Shown in pieces: positions 15,507 to 23,032 of a stretch of 25,708 bases of DNA (the first letter of the stretch is position 1; each line of letters starts with the position of its first letter). The position numbers were made by a program, and so were the translations under genes. This stretch comes from CALREA01 sp041674865 (GTDB lineage Bacteria > Patescibacteriota > Gracilibacteria > UBA1369 > UBA12463). The notes under the pieces are model-generated. The model was not told the DNA's origin. It did not search any database and worked only from the letters and a program-made list of their open reading frames with translations. The stretch covers positions 1-25,708 of the forward strand of contig JBAYUX010000013.1 of NCBI GenBank assembly GCA_041674865.1, read 5' to 3'.

Positions 15507-16637
15507 ATGTCTTTATCGAGCCCCGAACAGAAAATTTCATCACCTAGGGTTATTCTTCCTAAGCTTGCCTTAGGTATTTCTTTGGCTATGAGCGGACTCA
15601 TTGCTGGATGTGAGAAAAAAGTTGAACATGTTCTTAGTGTCGAAAGGTCTTCGCCAACTTCTGCTCCTCCTGTTCTTTCCACTCCTGATGTTCCGCCTAT
15701 ATCTCCTGTAACTGTTGCTGTTGCTCCGCAGAATATTGATCAGTACGAAGTCCCTCCTCAGTACGGCAAAGTTATAGATCGCTATTTCGACCCAAACAAC
15801 AGTAAGACTATTGTTTATATCGCTGATCGACATGCGCTCAATATGAATCCGATTGGGCTAAGTGTGCAGCGAGATATCTATTATATTCTTGAGGACATTT
15901 TGAAAAGACAGGGCGCTTTATCTCTTTTGATTGAGGACTTATCGACCGAGGTAGGTATGAATAATCTTCTTGAGCAGGCCATGAGCGTTGATTTAGATGG
16001 TGTGCTCAAGCGAATCTCTTCCGAAAAAGATCCTACGAGAAGGCAGGCGTTGGCGAGGGCTGCGTTAGGAAAGTACGATATACCTGCAACATTATTTGCA
16101 CTATTGGCTTATCCTGAAATCGTTCCACTTGGTTCTGTTACTTTGGAAGATAATCTTAAGACGAATGCCCAGATAGATGCCGTGATGCTCGTGGATCAAA
16201 TTCTCAAAAATCCTTCCATGGCAAATTGTCCAGATGGTGAAAATTTAGGAAATGTTTCTGGTGCTTTTTTTGATGGAAGTCATGACCAAAAAGTTCTTGA
16301 TTGTTATTGTGGTATGCGCGAAAAAATGAATCAGGTTTTGAATAACTTCTCTCATGACAGATTTGTAAATTCTCCGCGAAAAGAAATGGATAGGGCGTTT
16401 GCATATTTGGATGCGGGCCATTCCTTTGTTGTCGTGGTTGCTGGTACAAATCATATGCCAGAGGCAATGCGTATGATGAGGCAGCGTTCTGTGAATAGAA
16501 TTGTCATAGCTCCAAATAATCTCGTATCGGACTTTCCTCAGGCCCTTGATCATGTTACGCAAGGATTTGGCGAGGTGCATGATCGCAATGATCATGCATG
16601 TCAGACGTGGGAGCGACAAGTAAAGGCAAAAAAATAA
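15507..16637 (+). CDS. Predicted lipoprotein, possible TIKI/TraB/ChaN-like fold
   Basis: 376 residues from ATG 15507. A signal peptide ends in the lipobox LIAGC with C35 as lipidation site, followed by a proline/serine-rich linker (about 45-80). The globular part has KTIVYIADRHALNMNPIGLS, a helical stretch RDIYYILEDILKRQG, LLIEDLS, and near the end HSFVVVVAGTNHMPEAMRMM. A strand ending in a histidine, then a helix, then a late VVVAG-NH motif recall the EreA/ChaN and TIKI/TraB group of metal-binding or protease-like proteins. The similarity is weak and by eye only. A cysteine pair lies in DCYCGM. It is a single-gene unit with its own promoter, acting at the outer face of the membrane. Confidence 0.75.
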   Translation: MSLSSPEQKISSPRVILPKLALGISLAMSGLIAGCEKKVEHVLSVERSSPTSAPPVLSTPDVPPISPVTVAVAPQNIDQYEVPPQYGKVIDRYFDPNNSKTIVYIADRHALNMNPIGLSVQRDIYYILEDILKRQGALSLLIEDLSTEVGMNNLLEQAMSVDLDGVLKRISSEKDPTRRQALARAALGKYDIPATLFALLAYPEIVPLGSVTLEDNLKTNAQIDAVMLVDQILKNPSMANCPDGENLGNVSGAFFDGSHDQKVLDCYCGMREKMNQVLNNFSHDRFVNSPRKEMDRAFAYLDAGHSFVVVVAGTNHMPEAMRMMRQRSVNRIVIAPNNLVSDFPQALDHVTQGFGEVHDRNDHACQTWERQVKAKK

Positions 16638-16663
16638 CCCAACATTTGGAATGCTGGGTTATT
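16628..16663 (-). terminator. Terminator between the lipoprotein and SLH genes
   Basis: AATAACCCA-A-CATT, loop TGG, AATG-C-TGGGTTATT: 13 pairs with one mismatch (16633-16663). On the minus strand seven T follow (16634-16628), ideal for the SLH transcript. In the plus direction the stem is followed by an AT-rich tail, so it may work both ways. Confidence 0.8.
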
Positions 16664-16687
16664 AAATTATTATCTTTTACTGAGGTT

Positions 16688-17977
16688 TTAGTTCGCAGCT
16701 GTTTTGATGGTCACTGTGGCCTTGCTGCTGGCTTTTCCGAGAGCGTTTACAACCCAGAACGTCATTGTATACTCTGTGTTTGGAGTGAGTGCGCCTACGC
16801 TGAGCTTGTTATTCATATTGTTTTCGAAGTAGGTCTTTGTATAGCTACCACCTTCGCCTGGTGATTGGTAGTTGTATGTTGCAAGCGCGCTGTTGCCTGT
16901 ATATGCGGCAGGTACAATATTGAAGGTGACGTTATTTTTTGTAATAGATGTGACGTTTATCGTTGGTCGCTCTGGATTTGCAGAAAGGCCAGATACCTTG
17001 ATAGTCGTTTTTTCACTTACGTTTCCATTCTTATTGTTGACCCAAAATGTGAACTCGTAGACAGATGTTCCTACGGCATCTGGCTTTGGATTGACGTGGA
17101 ACGTTGTTGTCCATGTTCCTACGATATTGTTTAATGCGATATTCATAGATCCGCTTTGTCCCATTCCGTCATTTGGGTTGGTAAATGAGCTGAATACAGA
17201 ATCCAGGGCACTGTCGCCAGTGTATGCTGGAAGTTTTACGGCAAGAGTGATATCTGAGTAAGTCTGGGATGCGACTGTAACTGTTGGCGCTGATGGCAAT
17301 ACACTGACTCCAACTTTATTGAAATCTACTTGATCAAAACTTCCTACTTTTTGATCGAGAATGAGCATGGCTCGGTACATGTTATTGCTGATTTCACCAC
17401 GAGTGATGAATGATTCGGGGTAGTAATACATACCACCGAAGTCGAGAATCTTCATCGCTTCTGCTGGAAACATGTATTGGCCGTACCACTTTTTAAAGTC
17501 GACATCTAAATATTTTGAAGTTTGTGATGCGGCATTGAGCGCAGGAGGAAATTCTGAACCCATAAGCATTTTTATTGCCTCAACTTTACTGATGGCTTTT
17601 TCTGGCCTGAACATATTGTCGTCATATCCGTTTACCCAACCTTTTTCTTTTGCAAAACAGATGTATGGAGCATACCAGTCACTTTTTACATCAGGGAAAC
17701 AGTCGTGATATATCGTGGCATCTGGCTTAATATATCCAGCTCCGCCGACAAGAATCTTCAAAAGCTCTCCACGACTAATGGTTTTGTTTGGCTTGAATGT
17801 ACCGTCATCATACCCCTTGATAACACCTTTTCCATAAAGATACTCGATGGCTGCTTGATATTGCGTATCAGCAATATCGCTAAGCGGTACTTGAACTATT
17901 GGCATAGCAAATACGCTAGTTGCTCCAATCTGGAGAGAGATAATACTTACCGCAATCATGCTCATGATTTTTTTCAT
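16688..17977 (-). CDS. S-layer homology (SLH) domain surface protein with fibronectin-III-like repeats
   Basis: 429 residues. A cleavable signal peptide (1-24, ending SVFA) is followed by three SLH modules: about 30-77 (GYDDGTFKPNKTISRGELLK), 92-140 (GYDDNMFRPEKAISKVEAIK) and 155-205 (FITRGEISNNMYRAM). SLH trimers usually bind cell-wall polymers and hold the protein at the surface. Two beta-rich, Fn3-like repeats follow (about 231-330 and 335-428), each with an AYTGDSAL or AYTGNSAL motif and a (F/M)TFWV strand. Module 2 has a cysteine pair (DCFPDV, YICFA) that could form a disulfide. Single-gene unit; CCCC lies 6 bases ahead of the ATG. Confidence 0.92.
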   Translation of the reverse strand: MKKIMSMIAVSIISLQIGATSVFAMPIVQVPLSDIADTQYQAAIEYLYGKGVIKGYDDGTFKPNKTISRGELLKILVGGAGYIKPDATIYHDCFPDVKSDWYAPYICFAKEKGWVNGYDDNMFRPEKAISKVEAIKMLMGSEFPPALNAASQTSKYLDVDFKKWYGQYMFPAEAMKILDFGGMYYYPESFITRGEISNNMYRAMLILDQKVGSFDQVDFNKVGVSVLPSAPTVTVASQTYSDITLAVKLPAYTGDSALDSVFSSFTNPNDGMGQSGSMNIALNNIVGTWTTTFHVNPKPDAVGTSVYEFTFWVNNKNGNVSEKTTIKVSGLSANPERPTINVTSITKNNVTFNIVPAAYTGNSALATYNYQSPGEGGSYTKTYFENNMNNKLSVGALTPNTEYTMTFWVVNALGKASSKATVTIKTAAN

Positions 17978-18070
17978 ACGAGAGGGGATGAAGAAATAAT
18001 AAATGATATAAAAACATTCTAGTTGCCTAGAGGTTAGAGTATACGCCTACTATTTGCAAAGGTTACATTA

Positions 18071-18099
18071 TTGTGTTTGTGCAGCTTTGATTATATACT
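18071..18099 (+). promoter_or_regulatory. Promoter of the lysine-rich small ORF
   Basis: TTGTGT (18071-18076), 17-base spacer, TATACT (18094-18099). Start near 18106, leader about 32 bases. Confidence 0.55.
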
Positions 18100-18137
18100 T
18101 ACTTTGCTTCGTTATTTATATCTCATTATTTTTTATC

Positions 18138-18239
18138 ATGAAAGGTCTTAACGCTCAGAAGTCAGACAAGAAAGCTCCACTTAAAACTAAGGCAGAGAAA
18201 AAGAAGGAAAAGCAGGAGAAGAAGCTTCGCAATGGTTAA
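18138..18239 (+). CDS. Lysine-rich 33-residue protein
   Basis: Residues MKGLNAQKSDKKAPLKTKAE then an alternating Lys/Glu helix and KKLRNG. The frame continues upstream to 18054, but the promoter at 18071-18099 and the charged composition favour ATG 18138. Similar tiny basic proteins, starting with a DKKAPLKT-like stretch and ending in a Lys/Glu helix, are known as conserved small ORFs in many bacteria; no function is known to me. It may bind nucleic acid. Good promoter and strong terminator enclose it, which supports expression. Confidence 0.6.
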   Translation: MKGLNAQKSDKKAPLKTKAEKKKEKQEKKLRNG

Positions 18240-18271
18240 ATTTGAGAGTTTTGGTTTTTTATTGAAAACAG

Positions 18272-18304
18272 AAAGGGCCGCCTCGGAACGAGGCGGCCCT
18301 TTTA
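18272..18304. terminator. Strong bidirectional terminator
   Basis: AAAGGGCCGCCTCG (18272-18285), loop GAA, CGAGGCGGCCCTTT (18289-18302): a 14-bp perfect, GC-rich stem with flanking A and T runs. It lies between the small ORF and the convergent cold-shock gene. Confidence 0.9.
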
Positions 18305-18326
18305 AAAGTTGTTCTACGTTTCCGTA

Positions 18327-18548
18327 TTACATCTGTCCGTCCTGTCCAGCAGACATACGCTGAACGTTGACTGCGTTTGGACCCTTCTGTGAATCTGCAA
18401 CCTCGAATGTGACGAAGTCACCTTCCTGAAGTTCATTGAATGATACACCTACGAGAGAGTTGCTGTGGAAGAATAAATCCTTCTGAAGGCCTTCTCCTGT
18501 GATAAAACCGAATCCTTTGTCGGTAAGTTTTTTGATTGAACCTGTCAT
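18327..18548 (-). CDS. Cold-shock domain protein
   Basis: 73 residues, one OB-fold cold-shock domain. The RNP1 motif KGFGFI (11-16) is intact. RNP2 reads LFFHSNSL rather than the usual VFVHFSAI. EGDFVTFEV and the end KGPNAVNV match the family, and a Q/G/M-rich tail follows. Such proteins bind single-stranded RNA or DNA and melt RNA structure. The 5' leader is AT-rich with no Shine-Dalgarno. Single gene with the strong terminator at 18272. Confidence 0.95.
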   Translation of the reverse strand: MTGSIKKLTDKGFGFITGEGLQKDLFFHSNSLVGVSFNELQEGDFVTFEVADSQKGPNAVNVQRMSAGQDGQM

Positions 18549-18692
18549 AATAATGATGGTTTAAGTAATGAAAAACAAATTATTGTGTAGTTTGAGCTCG
18601 ACTTTTCGCACCAGACCGTCTTTTGTAGCGGCACTGTGACAGGTTATTGGTCTTTTGTCGATCATTTAGTCGCATCGAAGCTGCTTTTCTTT

Positions 18693-18698
18693 TATAAT
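18693..18698 (+). promoter_or_regulatory. -10 of the GIY-YIG gene, predicted leaderless start
   Basis: TATAAT ends 6 bases before ATG 18705, so the first transcribed base would be at or next to the A of the start codon. No clear -35 at 17 bases. Confidence 0.5.
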
Positions 18699-18704
18699 AG
18701 CCTT

Positions 18705-18947
18705 ATGTCATTCGTTGTTTATATCCTTCAGTGTGCCGATCAGACGTTTTACGTTGGTTCAACCAATGATATCGAAAAACGCCTTCATCAACACAATCAC
18801 CTCAAAACTGGTGCGAAGTACACTCGCGGACGTAGGCCGGTTACTCTTATCTATGGCGAAGAGTACAAAACCGTTGGCGAGGCTCGAAGTCGTGAGTATG
18901 TGCTTAAGCAGCTCACTCGTGAAGAAAAGCTCAGTCTTCTTTTATAA
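18705..18947 (+). CDS. GIY-YIG domain protein (YhbQ/UvrC-N type)
   Basis: 80 residues, a single GIY-YIG nuclease domain. VYIL (5-8) and YVGST (16-20) are the GIY-YIG strands, KRLHQHN holds the conserved Arg (R26), YTRGRRPVTLIYGEEY follows, and ARSREYVLKQLTREEK holds the conserved Glu region. Stand-alone members are widespread; a DNA repair or structure-specific nuclease role is presumed. ATG 18705 is chosen because a perfect TATAAT sits directly upstream; the frame's upstream extension covers this -10. The 3' end overlaps the convergent alr stop by 17 bases. Confidence 0.9.
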   Translation: MSFVVYILQCADQTFYVGSTNDIEKRLHQHNHLKTGAKYTRGRRPVTLIYGEEYKTVGEARSREYVLKQLTREEKLSLLL

Positions 18948-20070
18948 TGCGCGGCAAAAGAGGGGAGACGCGAGTCGTGATTTCGTAGTTAATGGTATCT
19001 AGTTTTTTGGCTAATTCTTCAGCGGTAATTTCTTCGTCGCCCTGTTTCCCAAGAAGAATAACTTCATCTTCCGGTTGTACATTTTTGAGATGCGACCTAT
19101 CTGCCACGATCATGTTCATTGAAACTCGGCCGAGAACTTTGCAGCGTGAACCTTGAATGAGTACTTCGCTATTATTTGAAAAACCTCGATCGTAGCCGTC
19201 GCTATATCCTTGCGGGATGATTGCGATCGTTGTTGGTTTCGTGGTGATGTGCGTGAGTCCGTATCCTACAGAGTGATTTTCTGGAAGATTTTTTACCTGA
19301 GCAATATGCGAGATCCAGCGCATAACAGGCTTGAGTTCTATCCGATCTTTATATTTTTTCTGAAGTTCTTCTGATGGCCACATACCGTACAATCCAACTC
19401 CGAGGCGAACGATAGTGTTCGCGTTTGTATCTTTTTCGTAACTGAGAATTCCAGATGTTGCCGACTGATGTGTGAGAAGATTTGTGAAACCGTATTTTTC
19501 CGCAATCTTTTTTGCATTTTCGAATGAATCGATTTGCTTCTGTGCATGTGAAAAATCAGAAGTATCCTCGATGTTTGCAAAGTGTGAATAGATCCCTTCT
19601 ATGGAGATGTGCTCGCAGTTTTTTGCCTTCTCAAAAAAATCCTCAACGTCTTCCATCATTAAACCCTGTCTTCCTAAGTGTGCATCTATTTTTATATGAA
19701 CCTTTGGCTTTTTATTGTGACGTTTTCCAATTTCATTTAGAAGTTCGAGTCGTTCGATATCATATATAACGAGCGTTCCGTTGAGTTCAGCAGCTGCTTC
19801 CTCGAGGTCACTTTTCAAAACGTATCCAAGCACGAGTGTTTCTTTTTGGCTTACTTTTCGAAGCATTCTGAGTTCTTCAATATCATCAATTTGAAAGTAG
19901 TCGACATATGGTTCGATAATTGTTGCAACTTCGTTTTGACCGTGGCCGTAGGCGTTTGCCTTAATAACTCCCGCAATCTTTGTTTGCGACGAAAGTATTG
20001 ATCGAAAAGATCTGATGTTGTGAATCAGATTCTTTGCCGAAATTTCGATATACGAAAGAGGAGGATTCAC
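18931..20070 (-). CDS. alr: Alanine racemase
   Basis: 379 residues, usual length. It makes D-alanine for peptidoglycan with PLP. The cofactor lysine K37 lies in GVIKANAYGHG, the second catalytic base is probably Y270 in SVGYGLTH, and GYSDGYDRG (288-296) and VSMNMIVAD follow as in the family. The start codon is GTG at 20070, set by the standard N-terminal SYIEISAKNLIHNIRSF. It lies 31 bases after purA on the same strand and is probably cotranscribed. It ends in TGA, evidence that UGA is a stop in this genome. Confidence 0.96.
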   Translation of the reverse strand: MNPPLSYIEISAKNLIHNIRSFRSILSSQTKIAGVIKANAYGHGQNEVATIIEPYVDYFQIDDIEELRMLRKVSQKETLVLGYVLKSDLEEAAAELNGTLVIYDIERLELLNEIGKRHNKKPKVHIKIDAHLGRQGLMMEDVEDFFEKAKNCEHISIEGIYSHFANIEDTSDFSHAQKQIDSFENAKKIAEKYGFTNLLTHQSATSGILSYEKDTNANTIVRLGVGLYGMWPSEELQKKYKDRIELKPVMRWISHIAQVKNLPENHSVGYGLTHITTKPTTIAIIPQGYSDGYDRGFSNNSEVLIQGSRCKVLGRVSMNMIVADRSHLKNVQPEDEVILLGKQGDEEITAEELAKKLDTINYEITTRVSPLLPRIIKED

Positions 20071-20101
20071 TTCGTTGCGGTGCTAAAAGAGTAGAAATCT
20101 T

Positions 20102-21394
20102 TTACTTTGTAATCAACTGACTTCGGTTGTAACCAACCCCGATAAAGCTCATCGGTAAGCCAATAATCTCCTCGAGCTTTTTGACGTAGTCCTGAGCAGC
20201 TACTGGAAGTTGTTCGAATGTCGTGCAGCTGTCGAGTGATTCTGTCCATCCTGGAAGTTCGATATATTCGAGTTCGAGACCGTTTTCTACGTAGAGCTGG
20301 TCGAGATCGGAAGGGAATGTTTCGAGTGTTTTTCCACTAACTTTGTATCCTGTCACGATGCGAACTTTTTCTAAACCAGTAAGAACATCGAGTTTGGTAA
20401 GATTGATATGCGTGATTCCATTGACCATGCATGAGTATTTTGCGACGACGGTGTCGATCCATCCACAGCGACGTGGACGTCCTGTTGTTGATCCGAACTC
20501 GCCACCTTTTGTTCGGAGGTATTCTCCGGTTTCATCATTGAGCTCTGATGGGAATGGGCCTGCGCCAACACGTGTTGTATACGCCTTCATAATCCCAATA
20601 ATTGAGTTGATGCTTCGTGGAGGAATACCTGTTCCTGTGACAATTCCGCCGATCGACGCATTTGAAGATGTGACGAACGGATAAGTTCCATGATCGATGT
20701 CGAGCATGGTTGCGTTCGCGCCTTCGAGAAGAATTTTCTTTCCAAGAAGAGCCTCTTTATTTACGAGAAGGGTTGTGTTGGTAATAAACGGAATGAGCTC
20801 TTCCCGGTGTTGTTTGAATGATGCGAGTTCTTCGTCGCCATTATGTTCGAGGCCAGGATACATTTTCTGAAAGAGTGCGAGGTTGTTTTTGTAGTGCGCT
20901 TCGAATTTTTCCCAGTTGAGAAGTTCGCCAAATGTTAAGCCCATGCGGTTGATCTTGTCTGAGTAGGCTGGGCCGATTCCGCGGCCGGTTGTTCCAATTT
21001 TCTTTCCGCCCTTCATTTCTTCCTGAAGGACATCGATTTTTTTGTGGTAGTCGCAAACGATGTGCGCACGATCAGAAATATAGAGTCGTCCTTCGAGTGA
21101 AATTCCCTCGTTCTTGAGGAGTTGAATTTCCTCGGCAAGAGATGGGAGGTTGATGACGCATCCATTTCCAATAATCATCTTCGTATTTGTCTGGAGTGCT
21201 CCAGATGGAACTTGATGAAAGACGAATTTCTTTTCATTAACGTAAATTGTGTGGCCGGCATTGGCTCCACCTGTTGCTCGGACGATCCAGTCGTATTTGT
21301 CTGCGAGAATGTCTACGAGTTTCCCTTTTCCTTCGTCGCCCCACTGCGTTCCAATAATCGCGGTTACGTTTCCGAGATCTTGTTGTTGCGCCAT
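20102..21394 (-). CDS. purA: Adenylosuccinate synthetase
   Basis: 430 residues, usual length. It joins IMP and aspartate with GTP to adenylosuccinate, the first committed step to AMP; purB, encoded on the other side of the divergent promoter region, finishes it. Motifs: GTQWGDEGKGKLVD (15-28) with catalytic D20, NAGHT (45-49), GTTGRGIGPAY near 132-142, and GRPRRCGW near 308-315. Own promoter at 21439-21467. The leader holds CCCCTAACC 15 bases before the ATG and no Shine-Dalgarno. Confidence 0.98.
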   Translation of the reverse strand: MAQQQDLGNVTAIIGTQWGDEGKGKLVDILADKYDWIVRATGGANAGHTIYVNEKKFVFHQVPSGALQTNTKMIIGNGCVINLPSLAEEIQLLKNEGISLEGRLYISDRAHIVCDYHKKIDVLQEEMKGGKKIGTTGRGIGPAYSDKINRMGLTFGELLNWEKFEAHYKNNLALFQKMYPGLEHNGDEELASFKQHREELIPFITNTTLLVNKEALLGKKILLEGANATMLDIDHGTYPFVTSSNASIGGIVTGTGIPPRSINSIIGIMKAYTTRVGAGPFPSELNDETGEYLRTKGGEFGSTTGRPRRCGWIDTVVAKYSCMVNGITHINLTKLDVLTGLEKVRIVTGYKVSGKTLETFPSDLDQLYVENGLELEYIELPGWTESLDSCTTFEQLPVAAQDYVKKLEEIIGLPMSFIGVGYNRSQLITK

Positions 21395-21438
21395 AGAGAA
21401 GGTTGGTTAGGGGCTATTTTGTCTTTACCTGCGCCCGT

Positions 21439-21467
21439 ACTATAAAAGAGCTTGGCGAAAACCACAA
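21439..21467 (-). promoter_or_regulatory. Promoter of purA-alr
   Basis: Minus strand: TTGTGG (21467-21462), 17-base spacer, TATAGT (21444-21439). Start near 21432, leader about 37 bases. Confidence 0.6.
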
Positions 21468-21500
21468 TCTTAATTTAATATGCCCGTGCTCCTATTTCTT

Positions 21501-21506
21501 TATATT
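21501..21506 (+). promoter_or_regulatory. -10 of purC, predicted leaderless start
   Basis: TATATT ends 7 bases before ATG 21514, so transcription would begin at the start codon. The -35 is weak. Confidence 0.45.
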
Positions 21507-21513
21507 TTCTTTT

Positions 21514-22473
21514 ATGATTCCAAACGATCAGATTCAAGCGCAGCTTCCGTTTTGTCTCGAGGAGACCGATTTCCCAACATTGGGAGAGAAATATATTGGA
21601 AAGGTTCGCGATAATTACACGAAAGGGGATACTCGTTATCTTATTTCAAGTGATCGTTTAAGCGCATTTGATCGAGTTATTTGTACTATTCCGTTCAAGG
21701 GTCAGGTTTTGACTCAGATGGCGAAGTTTTGGTTTGAGAAGACAAAAGATATTATTGGAAATCATGTGATGTCCTATCCAGATCCAAACGTTTGCATTGG
21801 TACTCAGTGCAAGCCTCTTCCTATTGAGATGGTGGTTCGTGGATATATTACTGGCGTCACGACGACGAGCGCTTGGTACAATTATGAGAAAGGTGTTCGA
21901 GATTTCTGTGGAAATATCCTTCCAGAGGGCCTCAAGAAAAATCAGAAGTTCGACAAGCCAATTCTTACTCCTTCTACGAAGGCTGAGCATGGTGATCACG
22001 ATGAGTCTGTTTCGAGAGAGGAGATTCTCAAGCGAACGAACCTTACTCCTGAGCAGTATGACTTTATCGCTGATGCTTCATTGAAGCTCTATCAGCGTGG
22101 AGTTGAGATTGCAGCGAAACAGGGGATTATTCTCGTTGATACAAAATATGAATTTGGTGTAAATCCTGATGGTCAGATCGTCTTGATCGACGAAATTCAC
22201 ACTCCGGACTCTTCACGGTTCTGGTTCGCCAATGAGTACGATCAGCGATTTGCTGCCGGCGAGGAACAGAAAAAAATTGATAAAGAGTACCTTCGTGAGT
22301 GGCTTGCTGCTCGAGGTTTTGTCGGAGAAGGGGAGATTCCTGCCATTCCAGACGACGTTCGAGTTGAGACTGCCCGACGCTATATTGAGGCGTACGAACT
22401 TGTTACTGGTGATGCTTTTGTAGCTGAACCAGGAAATGTGCTCGAAAGGATTAAAGGGAACTTGGGGCTGTAG
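21514..22473 (+). CDS. purC: SAICAR synthetase (phosphoribosylaminoimidazole-succinocarboxamide synthase)
   Basis: 319 residues from ATG 21514. It joins CAIR and aspartate with ATP. Family motifs: KYIGKVRDNY (26-35), SSDRLSAFDRV (45-55), MVVRGYITG near 109-117, and TPSTKAEHGDHDESVS near 154-169; LVDTKYEFG and LIDEIHTPDSSRFW follow. The length and C-terminal extension resemble the longer yeast ADE1-type form rather than the roughly 240-residue E. coli enzyme. The frame is open to 21403, but that part overlaps the purA promoter and lacks family sequence. Confidence 0.96.
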   Translation: MIPNDQIQAQLPFCLEETDFPTLGEKYIGKVRDNYTKGDTRYLISSDRLSAFDRVICTIPFKGQVLTQMAKFWFEKTKDIIGNHVMSYPDPNVCIGTQCKPLPIEMVVRGYITGVTTTSAWYNYEKGVRDFCGNILPEGLKKNQKFDKPILTPSTKAEHGDHDESVSREEILKRTNLTPEQYDFIADASLKLYQRGVEIAAKQGIILVDTKYEFGVNPDGQIVLIDEIHTPDSSRFWFANEYDQRFAAGEEQKKIDKEYLREWLAARGFVGEGEIPAIPDDVRVETARRYIEAYELVTGDAFVAEPGNVLERIKGNLGL

Positions 22474-22537
22474 CCTCGACACCCCGGCGTCCAGTTAGGT
22501 TCGGTGCTTCTAGCTTTGAAAATGTTGGTGTTATCTA

Positions 22538-22566
22538 TTGCCAAAATTATAATTTTGCATTATAAT
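22538..22566 (+). promoter_or_regulatory. Promoter inside the pur cluster
   Basis: TTGCCA (22538-22543), 17-base spacer, perfect TATAAT (22561-22566). Start near 22573, leader about 26 bases. It can drive the 109-residue gene, purE and purB independently of purC. Confidence 0.75.
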
Positions 22567-22583
22567 CTCTCCTCGGCAATGAA

Positions 22584-22592
22584 TTAACCCCC
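22584..22592 (+). promoter_or_regulatory. TTAACCCCC leader motif of the 109-residue gene
   Basis: Identical to the glyA leader motif (13104-13112) and with the same 6-base gap to the ATG. Confidence 0.4.
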
Positions 22593-22598
22593 ATTTAT

Positions 22599-22928
22599 AT
22601 GGCATCAGGAGCTCCCTTAGAATCAGAATATTTTTACGTTCAGCTTGATCCTGCATCGGATACTCAAGTAGTGCAATCTAAGCTCATCGGTATTCTCGAC
22701 AACCCTAATGGAATGCCTCCTTTTGATTTTGTTATGGATCAGATGGCGAAGAGGTTTGGGCGGTCACCGATTGATCCAATATATCTTGATCGCGAGACAG
22801 GTCCTAGAAATCTTGGAGAAATGTATCCTCGTTTTCCGGTAATCGAGGTTCGCGGTAATGAAATTCTCGACGTTATGACTGCTCTTCAGTTTGCAAATAG
22901 AATTGCAAAAGTTATTGAGATTCATTAA
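22599..22928 (+). CDS. Unknown 109-residue protein in the pur cluster
   Basis: Soluble, acidic N-terminus (SGAPLESEYFYVQLDPASD), then FDFVMDQMAKRFGRSPIDPI, YLDRETGPRNLGEMYPRFPV and a C-terminal helix ILDVMTALQFANRIAKVIEI. No known purine family or catalytic motif is recognised. It has the best promoter of the cluster and lies between purC and purE, 104 bases ahead of purE, so it may be an accessory or regulator of the pathway, or merely a neighbour. The ATG follows the TTAACCCCC motif by 6 bases. Confidence 0.75.
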   Translation: MASGAPLESEYFYVQLDPASDTQVVQSKLIGILDNPNGMPPFDFVMDQMAKRFGRSPIDPIYLDRETGPRNLGEMYPRFPVIEVRGNEILDVMTALQFANRIAKVIEIH

Positions 22929-23032
22929 TAGATCGGTTGTCGGCTTGATAGAGAGTAGTCCTTGTGGCATGCTAGTGGCGCTTAAGAAAATTATTCCTCA
23001 TAATTTACCTCTACCCCTAACATTTCAACTCC

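Noticed and set aside
18054..18137. Longer start for the lysine-rich ORF
   Set aside because: The extension lies over the promoter at 18071-18099 and is a hydrophobic, AT-driven sequence.
18931..20070. UGA read as glycine (code 25)
   Set aside because: alr ends at TGA at the expected family length, and full-length genes elsewhere carry no in-frame TGA.
21403..21513. N-terminal extension of purC
   Set aside because: The extra residues do not match PurC and cover the purA promoter and the purC -10; ATG 21514 gives a standard N-terminus.
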